From: Cyclobacteriaceae bacterium
GTDB lineage: Bacteria > Bacteroidota > Bacteroidia > Cytophagales > Cyclobacteriaceae
Length of the DNA: 64,000 nt
NCBI GenBank assembly: GCA_016787605.1
Contig: JAEUUE010000128.1
Coordinates: forward strand, 62,001-126,000
Reading direction: 5' to 3'
The stretch's first letter is position 1. Every line of letters begins with the position of its first letter. The translations under genes and the position numbers were made by a program. Below are positions 42,685 to 51,548 of this stretch, piece by piece. Below the pieces are notes generated by a model, which was not told where the DNA came from, searched no databases, and worked only from the letters and a program-made list of their open reading frames with translations.

Positions 42685-44655
42685 TTACTTCATGAACCGG
42701 ATGAGCAACACTTCGGCAAGGAGGAAGAGCAAGGCCAGGGCCAGGGCGTACTTCCACAATTGCCGCCCCAAATATCTTTCTTTTATCTCGTTCGTGAAAG
42801 AACCTTGCGCCGCCGGCTGAAAAATTGAAATGTTGTTTCCGCCGCCCAGCAGGCTTTTTACCTCTTCCGCCGTCCATTGATCGAGCAGCGACTCGCGCTT
42901 GTCCATGTCAAAGGCAATGAGCCCCAGCGTGTCGGAGCGGATATGGGCTGTATAGAAACCGGGCTCGACGGAGAACCGGGGGATTTCGAGGATCACCCGG
43001 TCCCCGTTACGCCGTTGGCTGGGCACGATCTCCTGCTTGCCGGTCAACATCACCGGGGTTTCTCCGGCCAGGCTGTCCATTTGCAGCGTCGCCAGCCGCT
43101 CCGTCAATAAATAGTAAGGCTTCTGACTCACGCGGTGGCCGGACGCTGCCATGCGGTACATCACCGGCACAAAGAGGGCGTGGTTCTGAAAATCCGACCA
43201 GGTGTTCTCGAGCGGGGCAGCCATCACATAGGTGCTGCCCGTCCGCGAAAGGAATGGCGTCCCGTCCTTGAAGCTCAGCAGTGCAGACCGATCACTGCCC
43301 CAGGAAATCAAAGGTTTGGCGCGGGGCATCGACAGGGCGGCGGTTTGCTCTTCAAAGACATTCTCAAAGAACGGGTTCTGGAAATCGGGCTTGTCCAACT
43401 CCTGCATTACCCCGTTGTCGACTTTGGTGATCGGCAGGTTGCCGGCCAGCGAACGCCAACCGATGCCAGTGCCGGAAGAAGAGGGGATGATGAATACCGT
43501 ACCCTGGCTTAGCTGGTATTCCCTGACCGCCGCCGAAAGACCAGCGTCCGGGTTGTCGACCCCATGGAGTATCACCAGGTCGGCCTGGCTGAGAATGCCG
43601 AGATCGACGTTCCCAGGGGAGAAAGACCGAAAGGAAAAGAGGTCGCTGTTCCCGAAGACTTTCGCGATAAAGCCACTTCCGTTACCCACTTCAACGATGC
43701 GGATTTTGCTGGACAGATTCAACGTGAGATAAAACAGGTTATCAAAACTGACCGGGAAATCCGTAAAGCTCAGTTCGAGCCGATTCATACCCTGAAGTCC
43801 CTGCGCAAGGTCAAACTTCACGGTAGCCACCTCGTTGGGTTGCAAGTCCACCGACGCCGCACCCGACTGCACCTGGTTAATGGTCAGTTTCACAACGAGA
43901 CCTTCCCTGACCTTAACACCGTTGTTGCGGATGCGCACGTGCAGGGTGTTGGGCTGCCCGCTCACCATGAACGGATCCTCGAGGAATACCGAGTCGACAA
44001 AAACATTGGAGGCGTTTTCAATCGGGAGTGAAACCAGGTGGATACTGTGGACGGAGTCTGCCGCGGCACCTTCCAGTGCCAGCGTCGACTTCTGAAAGTC
44101 GGAAATCCAGAACAGCTCGTTGTCTTCTTCCTGGGTCCGGTCGCGGATTTCCGCGTAGGTCCTTGACAAGGGCGATAGTCGGACCTGCGTGAGCAGGTCA
44201 AGGAGTTCCGACTTCGCCTTGTAGGAATTGGAATATGGGGCGAAGTCGTTGGTCAGCAGTTTGTACCTCGTGTCAGCCGGAAACAATTCGACTACCTCCC
44301 GCGCAAAACTCAGCCCGGCGTCCAAGGCGCGCGTCTGGTCGCCGACCCCTGAGGTCATGCTGTACGAATTGTCAATGTAAAGAGTCACTTCCCGGCCCGG
44401 GGTAATCTGCTCGGTGGCCGGCAGGAAGGGTTGGGCGAACGCCAAGACCAGGAAGGCGAGAAACAGCAGCCTGGACGCCAGGATAAGATACTGCTTGAGT
44501 TTGCGCTTTTGGGTCGTCTCCTGCTTGACTTGCTGCAGGAGGCGGGTGTTGGAGAACAGGATGCGGGTGGTCTTGCGGAAGTTGAAGAGGTGGATGATGA
44601 CCGGGATGGCCAACACCGCCAGGGCCCAGAGAAACAGCGGGTACGCAAAACTCAT
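42685..44655 (-). CDS. BatA-domain membrane protein
   Basis: A 656-residue inner-membrane protein. The N-terminal BatA/TIGR02226 segment, 'MSFAYPLFLWALAVLAIPVI' with the 'IHLFNFRKTTRILFSNTRLL' turn, is followed by a second helix, a VWA-like region ('REVTLYIDNSYSMTSGVG', MIDAS-like DxSxS replaced by D-N-S-Y-S), a large soluble part and a C-terminal helix. BatA-like proteins accompany MoxR ATPases and aerotolerance operons, but no MoxR gene is here. It lies 11 bases upstream of the dihydroorotase-like gene and probably heads that operon. Confidence 0.85.
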   Translation of the reverse strand: MSFAYPLFLWALAVLAIPVIIHLFNFRKTTRILFSNTRLLQQVKQETTQKRKLKQYLILASRLLFLAFLVLAFAQPFLPATEQITPGREVTLYIDNSYSMTSGVGDQTRALDAGLSFAREVVELFPADTRYKLLTNDFAPYSNSYKAKSELLDLLTQVRLSPLSRTYAEIRDRTQEEDNELFWISDFQKSTLALEGAAADSVHSIHLVSLPIENASNVFVDSVFLEDPFMVSGQPNTLHVRIRNNGVKVREGLVVKLTINQVQSGAASVDLQPNEVATVKFDLAQGLQGMNRLELSFTDFPVSFDNLFYLTLNLSSKIRIVEVGNGSGFIAKVFGNSDLFSFRSFSPGNVDLGILSQADLVILHGVDNPDAGLSAAVREYQLSQGTVFIIPSSSGTGIGWRSLAGNLPITKVDNGVMQELDKPDFQNPFFENVFEEQTAALSMPRAKPLISWGSDRSALLSFKDGTPFLSRTGSTYVMAAPLENTWSDFQNHALFVPVMYRMAASGHRVSQKPYYLLTERLATLQMDSLAGETPVMLTGKQEIVPSQRRNGDRVILEIPRFSVEPGFYTAHIRSDTLGLIAFDMDKRESLLDQWTAEEVKSLLGGGNNISIFQPAAQGSFTNEIKERYLGRQLWKYALALALLFLLAEVLLIRFMK

Positions 44656-44768
44656 GGGCTAAAGCTAATTTGCCTGCCCGCCATATCCAAAACACTATTG
44701 GGTTAGAAGTCTCCCCTCTTTATCTGAAGAAAATTCCTCTCGTCGAACGGCAGGCGGGAAAATTCGGC

Positions 44769-44853
44769 CATTTGAAAATTTGAAAATGGAGTGCCTTTGT
44801 CAAAAGGGCTTAAATCCCCGTCGCTGCGCACTGCATTTTCAAATCTTCAAATT
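44769..44853. repeat. Word array E, long imperfect dyad
   Basis: The left arm (from 44769) has tttgaaaa words, and the right arm (44833-44853) has their reverse complement, ttttcaaa, with about two mismatches over 20 bases; a gtgc/gcac pair lies inside. It occupies the gap between the SSB and BatA-like genes and probably forms a hairpin in RNA from either strand. Confidence 0.75.
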
Positions 44854-44867
44854 AGCTCATTGTCAAA

Positions 44868-45209
44868 TTACTCCTTCGGTTTCCCGCCGAGCATCAGCAT
44901 GTCGTTCACATTGACCTCGGTGATGTACTTCTTCTCCCCCTTGCCCGACTCATAGGCGCGGTGGATAAGTTTGCCTTCCACGCAGACTTCATTCCCCTTC
45001 TTGAGGTACTTGGCCGCCACATCGGCCAGCTTGCCCCAGATGATAACATTGTGCCATTGGGTGTCTTCCACCTTCTCCCCTTTGGCATTCTTGTAGGAGT
45101 CGGTGGTTGCAATCGAGAAGGAGGCCTTCTTCGATTTGTCAAACACCTTGACCTCCGGGTCCTTGCCCAGGCGGCCAATCAGCGTGACGCTGTTTCGTAA
45201 ACTTTTCAT
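44868..45209 (-). CDS. ssb: Single-stranded DNA-binding protein
   Basis: A 113-residue OB-fold SSB: 'SVTLIGRLGKDPEVKVFDKS', 'SFSIATTDSYKNAKGEKVED', 'TQWHNVIIWGKLADVAAKYL', 'KKGNEVCVEGKLIHRAYES' and the final strand. The usual acidic C-terminal tail ending in DDxPF is absent; it stops at 'LMLGGKPKE'. It is therefore a short SSB, perhaps a secondary paralogue that does not recruit the standard partners. Confidence 0.93.
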   Translation of the reverse strand: MKSLRNSVTLIGRLGKDPEVKVFDKSKKASFSIATTDSYKNAKGEKVEDTQWHNVIIWGKLADVAAKYLKKGNEVCVEGKLIHRAYESGKGEKKYITEVNVNDMLMLGGKPKE

Positions 45210-45397
45210 AAAACATTTTTTTGGTTGATGTAACGAGGCGGGTCACTTGCCCGCGGAACAAACCTGCAAAACTCGGTCTGACCCACCCGTTTATAAACGA
45301 TTACTTACGGCTCCAATCGGCTGCACCAAAAAATCGTCAGGTTTTCCGTCACGACCAGGAGGGGGTACCCACCCGATCGATCGCGTATTTTCATCCC

Positions 45398-45763
45398 ATG
45401 AACACCAGGACCTGCCAGGAGTGCGGCTCTCCGCTTCAGGGCCGCACTGACAAGCGCTTCTGCTCTGACCAATGCCGGAGCACTCACAATAACCGCCGCA
45501 ACAGCGAGCCGAACCAGTACGTTCGCGAAGTCAATGCCGTGCTTCGGAAAAACCGCCGCATCCTCGATGGCCTTAATCCCGGCGGGCGAATCAAGGTTCC
45601 TGCCTACCGGCTCAAGGAACAAGGGTTTGACTTCCGCTATCATACCTCCACCGCCCAGGTCAAGGAAGGGTCGGTGTGCTATTTCTGCTATGACCAGGGG
45701 TATGTGCCGCTGGACAATAAATACTATCTGTTGGTGCTGAAAGAACCAAAAACCGAAGGTTAA
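45398..45763 (+). CDS. Small zinc-ribbon protein of unknown function
   Basis: A 121-residue protein opening with a treble-clef-like zinc motif, 'CQECGSPLQGRTDKRFCSDQ' then CR (two CxxC/CxxxC pairs), followed by a helix 'QYVREVNAVLRKNRRILDGL' and a small beta domain 'CYFCYDQGYVPLDNKYYLLV'. This arrangement is, I believe, a conserved hypothetical family of Bacteroidota. The frame is open upstream to 45221, but the ATG at 45398 immediately before the zinc motif is the natural start. Nucleic-acid binding is plausible but unproven. Confidence 0.8.
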   Translation: MNTRTCQECGSPLQGRTDKRFCSDQCRSTHNNRRNSEPNQYVREVNAVLRKNRRILDGLNPGGRIKVPAYRLKEQGFDFRYHTSTAQVKEGSVCYFCYDQGYVPLDNKYYLLVLKEPKTEG

Positions 45764-45812
45764 GCTTGGGCGCTCATCCGGTACTTGTCTTTATAATTGC
45801 TAACTTTATTCA

Positions 45813-46289
45813 GTGAACCTTTGGTCGGCGATATTCCGGTCCTTGGCCCTTAGCACCTTAATGGTTGGTGCTTGTTCCTCTCCATCCGACCCCACGCCAC
45901 CCTATGCAGCCCTTCAGCTCGTACTCAATGAGAAACAAGCTCAGTGGGATAGTCTTCATGCCAATCACTATTCCTTTGATTTTGAGTATAAACAGATATT
46001 CTCACATCTGGAAGGCCTTACCTTTACCGTTGAAGTACAAAGCGACTCCATCATTTCCATCCTGAACCACGCGACAAACCAAATGGAAGACCCATCCGCG
46101 TGGCCCACTATTCCCACCATCAATGAAATGTTTAAATTAGTTCAGAATGCGATTGACAGGAATTATTACAAGATCTCAGTAAAGTTCAACTCGACGAGCG
46201 GATATCCGGAGATGATTGGGTTCGACCCGGAAAAACAGATGGCTGATGACGAATATGGCATGACAGCAGGCAACCTCGTGATCCACTAA
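45813..46289 (+). CDS. DUF6174-like lipoprotein
   Basis: A 158-residue lipoprotein beginning at a GTG codon. The signal 'LALSTLMVGAC' ends in a lipobox Cys21. The mature domain has 'QWDSLHANHYSFDFEY', 'VEVQSDSIISILNHATN' and the ending 'GYPEMIGFDPEKQMADDEYG', the DUF6174 pattern as I know it. A downstream ATG (45861) would remove most of the signal, so GTG is preferred. It appears more A+T-rich than its neighbours, hinting at later arrival. Function unknown. Confidence 0.72.
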   Translation: MNLWSAIFRSLALSTLMVGACSSPSDPTPPYAALQLVLNEKQAQWDSLHANHYSFDFEYKQIFSHLEGLTFTVEVQSDSIISILNHATNQMEDPSAWPTIPTINEMFKLVQNAIDRNYYKISVKFNSTSGYPEMIGFDPEKQMADDEYGMTAGNLVIH

Positions 46290-46339
46290 CCAAAGTCCAC
46301 GCCCAGTATTGAGGGCAAGGTATTTCCGCCTGTCTTCTC

Positions 46340-46347
46340 TATATTTC
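46340..46347 (+). promoter_or_regulatory. -7-like element TATATTTC
   Basis: One mismatch from TAnnTTTG, 16 bases before the ATG of the SDR gene at 46364. Confidence 0.4.
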
Positions 46348-46363
46348 AAGACACTTTACCGCC

Positions 46364-47101
46364 ATGAACTTCTGGACCCTTCAGGGCAAGAAAGCCCTCA
46401 TCACTGGTGGCACCAAAGGCATCGGCAAGGCCATTGTGGATGAGTTTGTCGGGCTGGGCGCCGAAGTCATCGCCGTTGCCCGCGACCTCAGCCTGGCCGA
46501 GAAAAACCCGAGCGCACAATACCTGGAAGGCGACATCACCGATCCCACCTTCCGGCAGCAATTGCTCTACAAAACCAAGCTGGACTGGGGGATGCTCCAC
46601 GTGCTGGTCAACAATGTGGGGACTAACGTCCGGAAGAAATTCACGGAATATGCCGAAGAGGAATACCGGAGCCTGTTTGAAACCAACCTGTTCGCCATGA
46701 CGGAACTGACGCGTGCCGCCCATGAACTCCTGGTTAAATCAGGCAATGCAAGCGTCATCAACATCGCCTCCGTGGCCGGCTCAGTAGACGTACAAAGCGG
46801 GCCACCCTATGGGATGACCAAAGCCGCTATTATCCAGCTGGGAAGGCACCTGGCCGTAGAGTGGGCTCCCGTGATCCGCGTCAATACCGTTTCTCCCTGG
46901 TATATCCGCACCCCGCTGACAGAGCCCGTCCTCTCCCAGCCCGACCGCCTGGAGCGTATACTCAGCCGAACCCCGATGGGCCGCGTGGGCAAACCTGAAG
47001 AAGTAGCAGGCCTCGTCGCTTTCCTGGCCATGGACCAGGCGGGCTACATCACGGGGCAAAATATCCTGGTCGATGGCGGCATGACGTGTAAAGGCTTATG
47101 A
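46364..47101 (+). CDS. Short-chain dehydrogenase/reductase, tropinone-reductase-like
   Basis: A 245-residue SDR with cofactor motif '[15 protein letters not shown]', the 'NNVGTN' strand (classical NNAG variant), catalytic Ser in 'NIASVAGS' and Tyr-x-x-x-Lys in '[20 protein letters not shown]', and C-terminal '[19 protein letters not shown]'. The sequence resembles tropinone-reductase-like enzymes; the substrate is not predictable. Its stop overlaps the M1 peptidase start (ATGA at 47098-47101). Confidence 0.92.
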   Translation: MNFWTLQGKKALITGGTKGIGKAIVDEFVGLGAEVIAVARDLSLAEKNPSAQYLEGDITDPTFRQQLLYKTKLDWGMLHVLVNNVGTNVRKKFTEYAEEEYRSLFETNLFAMTELTRAAHELLVKSGNASVINIASVAGSVDVQSGPPYGMTKAAIIQLGRHLAVEWAPVIRVNTVSPWYIRTPLTEPVLSQPDRLERILSRTPMGRVGKPEEVAGLVAFLAMDQAGYITGQNILVDGGMTCKGL

Positions 47102-49641
47102 AGACACTGGGAATCGTTCTGGCGGCGGTGCTCCTGGTCACCTGCGCTCCGAAAAAACCTGTCGCTACGGGCATACCGCTGGAACTGGCCGTTGCGCGGA
47201 AGAACGCCATCCGAGACGTGACCTATGATCTTCATTTTGATATTCCTGCTGAACGGTCGGACAGCATTGGTGGCGAGATCACCATTCAATTCTCATGGAC
47301 CGGAAAACCCTTCGACCTTCAACTCGATTTCCAGCCCGAAGGCAAACAGGTTCACTTCCTGTCCGTCAACGGGGAGCGTCACGAGGTGATTTATGAAAAT
47401 GAACACCTCTTGCTGCATGCCGGCGACCTGAAGGCTCCGACGAATTCCATCACCCTTCATTTCACCGCAGGGGAAGCCGCCCTGAACCGGAACGACGATT
47501 ATTTGTACACCCTTTTTGTACCCAGCCGCGCGTCAACCTGCTTTCCCGTCTTCGACCAGCCGGATCTCAAGGCCACCTTCCGCCTCACATTGACGATACC
47601 CTCGGCGTGGAAGGCGCTGTCCAACGGCAAAGAAGAATCGGTCACGGCTGAAGGCGATCGAAAAACCATCCGCTTTGCAGCTACGCGCCCGACCAGCCCC
47701 TACCAGTTTGCCTTCACGGCCGGCAACTTCCGTTCCGCAACAGACCCGGTTTCCGGTATGACCATGCTTTACCGGGAAACAGACTCGGCAAAAGTATCCC
47801 GGAACGTCAGCCGGATCTTTGAACTCCACCGGGAATCGTTGGAATGGCTGAAGCAATATACCGGCATCCCCTATCCTTTCGACAAATTTGACTTTGCCCT
47901 GATGCCCGCCTTCCAGTTTGGAGGCATGGAACATCCCGGCGCCATCTTCTACCGGGAGAGCAGCCTGTTCCTGGAACCCTCGGCCACCATCAACGAAGAA
48001 TTAAGGAGAGCCAGCCTGATCGCCCACGAAACGGCGCACATGTGGTTTGGCAACCTCGTGACCATGCAGTGGTTCAATGATGTGTGGCTCAAAGAGGTGT
48101 TCGCCAACTTCATGGCCGCCAAAATGGTGAGCCCATCCTTTCCGGCCGTCGATCATGACTTGCGCTTTCTGATGGCCCACTATCCCTCCGCTTATGAAAT
48201 CGACCGGAGCGCCGGGGCACATCCCATTCAACAACCGCTCGACAACCTGCGCAATGCCGGCAGCGTTTACGGGGCTATCATTTATCAAAAGGCTCCCATC
48301 ATGATGCGCAACCTGGAAGCCTGGATGGGTCCGGATAACTTTCAACAGGGGCTGCGCGATTACCTGCGTGACTTCTCCTACGGCAACGCGACCTGGGATG
48401 ACCTCGTGGCAAAATTGAGCCCATACGCCAAGGAAGACCTCGGCCTGTGGAACCAGGCGTGGATCAAGACCGGGGGCATGCCCGAAATCGACATCACCCG
48501 GAGCGAGGACGGCAAGTACTTTCTCCAGATCACCAACGACAGCCTGCAAACTGCCTGGCCACAGGCTGTGGTTTACAGGATACAGTCGAAATACATCGAC
48601 AAGTTGCAGACCGTAACTTTCCGGACCTCCAACCGTGCACTGCTTTCCAAATGGGTGGAGCCCGGGATCGTGTTCACGCCCAACTACGACGGTCGCGGGT
48701 ATGGCTACTTTCATGCCGACACGGAAGTGCTGCAGGCTACCTGGCGTACTGAAAAGGCGGCGGTGACCCGGGCCGCCGTTTGGATGACGCTCTGGGAATC
48801 CTTCCTTCGCGAACCCATTTCACCCATCTCCTTCTCCCAGGAAATCATGGAAGCCATAGCCCGGGAGAAAGACCCGCTGCTCCTCGAATACCTGACCGAC
48901 AAACTGGACCGGGTGTTCTGGCAATTTCTTACTCCCGCCGACCGTTCGCTGATGGCCCAGGGAATCGAAGACAAGTTGCTGGAGCGCCTAACCGTTGAAA
49001 GGGACAATTCCTGCAAGCGCGCGCTGTTCTCCGTTTTTCGTTCCCTCGCCAGTTCTCCCGACGGAGTAAGCACACTCAAGCGGCTCTGGACCAAGGAAAT
49101 CACGCTGGGCATGGAACTCAACGAGCGCGATTACATCCAACTGGCTTATGCCCTTGCGCTGCGCCAGGCGGAGGGCTCTGAACGGATCCTTGACGAACAA
49201 CTTTCCCGCCTGAGCAATCCAGACCGCAAGGCAGAATTTTCCTTTGTGCGATCTGCGCTGGCTGCCGATCCTGCCGCGCGTGATGCGTTCTTCGCCAGCC
49301 TCAAGGATAAGAAGAACCGGGCCCGCGAGCCTTGGGTGTTGGAGGCTGTCCGGTACCTGCATCATCCCCTGCGCTCAGAAACGTCAGAGCGCTACCTGCC
49401 GGAGAGCCTTGAACTGCTGGGAGAAATCCAGCGCACCGGCGACATTTTCTTTCCGAAAGGCTGGCTTGATGCTACGCTGGGCTACTACCGCACCCCTACG
49501 GCAGCGGCGGCGGTCCGGACCTACCTCGATCAGCACAAGGATCTGCGCCAGGATCTGCGCAACAAGTTGATGCAGTCCTCAGACATGTTGTTCCGCGCAG
49601 CCCACCGGCACGAAAAATTCCCGGAGGCCACCAGCCATTGA
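47098..49641 (+). CDS. M1 family aminopeptidase, lipoprotein
   Basis: An 847-residue zinc aminopeptidase. A short lipoprotein-type signal ('LAAVLLVTC') anchors it in the envelope. The exopeptidase motif is GGMEHPGA (GxMEN-like), and the zinc site is HETAH from His310, followed by the third ligand in 'WLKEVFANF'. A C-terminal ERAP1-like helical domain completes the usual length. It removes N-terminal residues from peptides outside the inner membrane. It is coupled to the SDR gene by an ATGA overlap, an odd partner functionally. Confidence 0.92.
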   Translation: MKTLGIVLAAVLLVTCAPKKPVATGIPLELAVARKNAIRDVTYDLHFDIPAERSDSIGGEITIQFSWTGKPFDLQLDFQPEGKQVHFLSVNGERHEVIYENEHLLLHAGDLKAPTNSITLHFTAGEAALNRNDDYLYTLFVPSRASTCFPVFDQPDLKATFRLTLTIPSAWKALSNGKEESVTAEGDRKTIRFAATRPTSPYQFAFTAGNFRSATDPVSGMTMLYRETDSAKVSRNVSRIFELHRESLEWLKQYTGIPYPFDKFDFALMPAFQFGGMEHPGAIFYRESSLFLEPSATINEELRRASLIAHETAHMWFGNLVTMQWFNDVWLKEVFANFMAAKMVSPSFPAVDHDLRFLMAHYPSAYEIDRSAGAHPIQQPLDNLRNAGSVYGAIIYQKAPIMMRNLEAWMGPDNFQQGLRDYLRDFSYGNATWDDLVAKLSPYAKEDLGLWNQAWIKTGGMPEIDITRSEDGKYFLQITNDSLQTAWPQAVVYRIQSKYIDKLQTVTFRTSNRALLSKWVEPGIVFTPNYDGRGYGYFHADTEVLQATWRTEKAAVTRAAVWMTLWESFLREPISPISFSQEIMEAIAREKDPLLLEYLTDKLDRVFWQFLTPADRSLMAQGIEDKLLERLTVERDNSCKRALFSVFRSLASSPDGVSTLKRLWTKEITLGMELNERDYIQLAYALALRQAEGSERILDEQLSRLSNPDRKAEFSFVRSALAADPAARDAFFASLKDKKNRAREPWVLEAVRYLHHPLRSETSERYLPESLELLGEIQRTGDIFFPKGWLDATLGYYRTPTAAAAVRTYLDQHKDLRQDLRNKLMQSSDMLFRAAHRHEKFPEATSH

Positions 49642-49736
49642 TTGGACGCTGACCGACAACCCGGCGATATATTCTGCGTATGCAGGATAAGAAGCACCCA
49701 TTGGCTCCTCCCGTCAAGTGGGGTAATCAAGAAACA

Positions 49737-50606
49737 ATGAAACGATTGCTGATTGTCTTGCTGGCTGGGTGTGCCTCCGTGGCGTTTGCCCAGGAATCCC
49801 TTCTGGTAACACCCGAATGGCTGAATGAACACAAATCCGACAACGATCTTGTGATCGTACAGCCCAACTACCTGAAGTACGATTACGATGCCGGGCACAT
49901 CGAAGGAGCCCGCTACCTGTGGCCTCCGGCCTTATCTCCCGACTCCCCGGAAGGAAGCCTCAATGCCCCGACCAGCCAGGCGGCGACCGAACTGCTTGGA
50001 TCACTTGGTATTACCCGCAACAGCCGCATCGTGCTCTGTCATGTGCGCAATGAAGTGAGCCAGACGGCACGAGTATTTGTCGTACTGGAACAGCTGGGGA
50101 TGAAAGGCAAGGTGTTCTTCCTCAACGGAGGGCTGGAGGCCTGGAAGAAGGCCGGCTTCCCCGTAACCAAAGAAGCACCGGTAATAAAGCCTGCCCGGTT
50201 TGAAGTCTCTGTAACTCCCCTTTTGGTTGACAAAGAATATGTGAAGAAGAACCTCAACGCCACAGGCACACTTATCGTAGATGCCCGCATGAAGAATTAT
50301 TATGATGGTGAGCCGGCGGGACAGCCCCGCGACGGTCACATCAGTGGAGCAAAGAACATTCCTTACACCGAAATGCTCGATCCCGCCACCTATGTGTTTA
50401 AGCCCGCGGATCAACTGAAGAAATACTTTGAACCCGTGGCCACTCCCGACAAAGAACTCGTGGCCTATTGCTTCATCGGCCAGACGGCGAGTGTTGTGTA
50501 CATGGCCGGTCGCATCCTGGGCTACAACATGAAAGTCTACGACGGTTCCATCCAGGAATGGAGCCGCATTCCCGACCTTCCGATGGAGAAGACGGAAAAA
50601 AAGTAG
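49737..50606 (+). CDS. Exported two-domain sulfurtransferase
   Basis: A 289-residue protein with two rhodanese domains, like thiosulfate or 3-mercaptopyruvate sulfurtransferases. A signal peptide (ending VAFAQ) is followed by an inactive first domain ('RIVLCHVRNEVSQTARVFVV', where the Cys loop is altered) and a second domain with catalytic Cys245 in 'VAYCFIGQTASV'. 'KNLNATGTLIVDARMKNYYD' matches the second-domain start. The frame is open to 49680, but the ATG at 49737 opens the signal peptide. The periplasmic acceptor is unknown. Confidence 0.88.
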   Translation: MKRLLIVLLAGCASVAFAQESLLVTPEWLNEHKSDNDLVIVQPNYLKYDYDAGHIEGARYLWPPALSPDSPEGSLNAPTSQAATELLGSLGITRNSRIVLCHVRNEVSQTARVFVVLEQLGMKGKVFFLNGGLEAWKKAGFPVTKEAPVIKPARFEVSVTPLLVDKEYVKKNLNATGTLIVDARMKNYYDGEPAGQPRDGHISGAKNIPYTEMLDPATYVFKPADQLKKYFEPVATPDKELVAYCFIGQTASVVYMAGRILGYNMKVYDGSIQEWSRIPDLPMEKTEKK

Positions 50607-50821
50607 GCCCTCCTGATTCTTGCTGACGTTAACATATTCTTAATCGCCATGCGCGATGATTTGTAACATCTTTGACCCATTTTGCGTTACCAATACAGTC
50701 TTGATTTCCTTTCCGCCGTACATTTTTCAACGAAGCAAAAAGTTGACGGCGAAACGCGAAGAAAGCCAAACAAAATGGCGGCGCGAGAGGGGAAACATCA
50801 GAAAATTTGGGAACGATAAGC

Positions 50822-51145
50822 ATGAGCTGGATTACGCTATATATATCAGGAAAGACGGACTTTCGCCAGGAGGTGCGGCGCAAGCTGGAACATTCCTCCA
50901 TTCCGCACATGCCGGGGTACATGGAAACCAACCCCGGGCAGGAGCCGGCCGACCTCTATTGGCTCGATGGAACCGTATCGATTAAGAAACTGAAGGCGCA
51001 GATCGGCTCAAAGTTGATCTGGAAACACCGGCTACGCTTCTATACCTCGCTGGAGGATTTCATGGCCTCCCGCCAGGCCCCCGCCGAAACCGGCTTTACC
51101 GCCCGTGAACGCGAGATGATCACCGAAATGCGGGCGGCATCATAA
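50822..51145 (+). CDS. Small conserved protein of unknown function
   Basis: A 107-residue cytoplasmic protein: 'MSWITLYISGKTDFRQEVRR', 'KLEHSSIPHMPGYMET', 'LYWLDGTVSIKKLKAQIGSK', then 'RLRFYTSLEDFMASRQ'. The mix of an N-terminal strand with a Gly-Lys loop and two helices suggests a small alpha/beta fold. I do not recognise a family. The ATG at 50822 is preferred over 50807 because the MSWITLYISG strand begins there. It is followed by word array F. Confidence 0.6.
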   Translation: MSWITLYISGKTDFRQEVRRKLEHSSIPHMPGYMETNPGQEPADLYWLDGTVSIKKLKAQIGSKLIWKHRLRFYTSLEDFMASRQAPAETGFTAREREMITEMRAAS

Positions 51146-51180
51146 CATTCCATTGGAAGAATAATGGTCTCGGAGAACCG

Positions 51181-51262
51181 AAAAATGTAAAATGTAAAAC
51201 AGCAAAATGTAGAAGTGAGGAGCACCACTTTTACATTTTACATTGCCTATTTTACATTTTGC
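51181..51262. repeat. Heptamer array F, nested dyads
   Basis: aaaatgt words step by 7 bases (51182, 51189) and recur at 51204. A perfect 16-base inverted pair lies at 51184-51199 and 51229-51244, and a second 10-base pair at 51202-51211 and 51253-51262. It sits between the gene ending at 51145 and the small gene at 51306. Confidence 0.9.
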
Positions 51263-51284
51263 GGTTTCATGAGGGAAGATTAAT

Positions 51285-51292
51285 TATCTTCC
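51285..51292 (+). promoter_or_regulatory. -7-like element TATCTTCC
   Basis: The same variant as at 10098; it ends 13 bases before the ATG at 51306. Confidence 0.35.
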
Positions 51293-51305
51293 CTTTTCCT
51301 TATCC

Positions 51306-51548
51306 ATGCCCCCAGACCTTACCCGAAACATTCTCACTGCCTTGCTGGCCGAAAACCGGCCCGAGGCCATGGTGAACGCCGTGAGGGTCGCCGGCTCTGC
51401 CCTGACATACGAGCAGGTCTTTCAAGCCGTGATGGAAATGGAAAACAGGAATTATATCAAACTGGTTTACTGTCAATTTCCAGCGGTCATCAATGTCCAA
51501 CTGACACTCGTTGGAAAAGACGCAGCCGATAAACTCTCCACTCCATGA
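51306..51548 (+). CDS. Small protein, winged-helix-like, unknown
   Basis: An 80-residue protein: 'DLTRNILTALLAENRPEAMV', 'SALTYEQVFQAVMEMENRNY' and 'VQLTLVGKDAADKLSTP' suggest three helices and a beta wing. The family is not recognised. It is coupled to the M20 hydrolase by an ATGA overlap (51545-51548). A -7-like element precedes it, so it likely heads the operon. Confidence 0.65.
   Translation: MPPDLTRNILTALLAENRPEAMVNAVRVAGSALTYEQVFQAVMEMENRNYIKLVYCQFPAVINVQLTLVGKDAADKLSTP

Noticed and set aside
109-45351. A 14-base match (gtcaggttttccgt) between the four-helix-bundle leader (from 111) and the region before the zinc-ribbon gene (from 45338)
   Set aside because: Several 14-base matches are expected by chance in 64 kb, and flanking bases do not extend the match.
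50629-50931. Minus-strand 100-residue open frame between the sulfurtransferase and the small gene at 50822
   Set aside because: It overlaps a better plus-strand gene and has no recognisable motif or start context.
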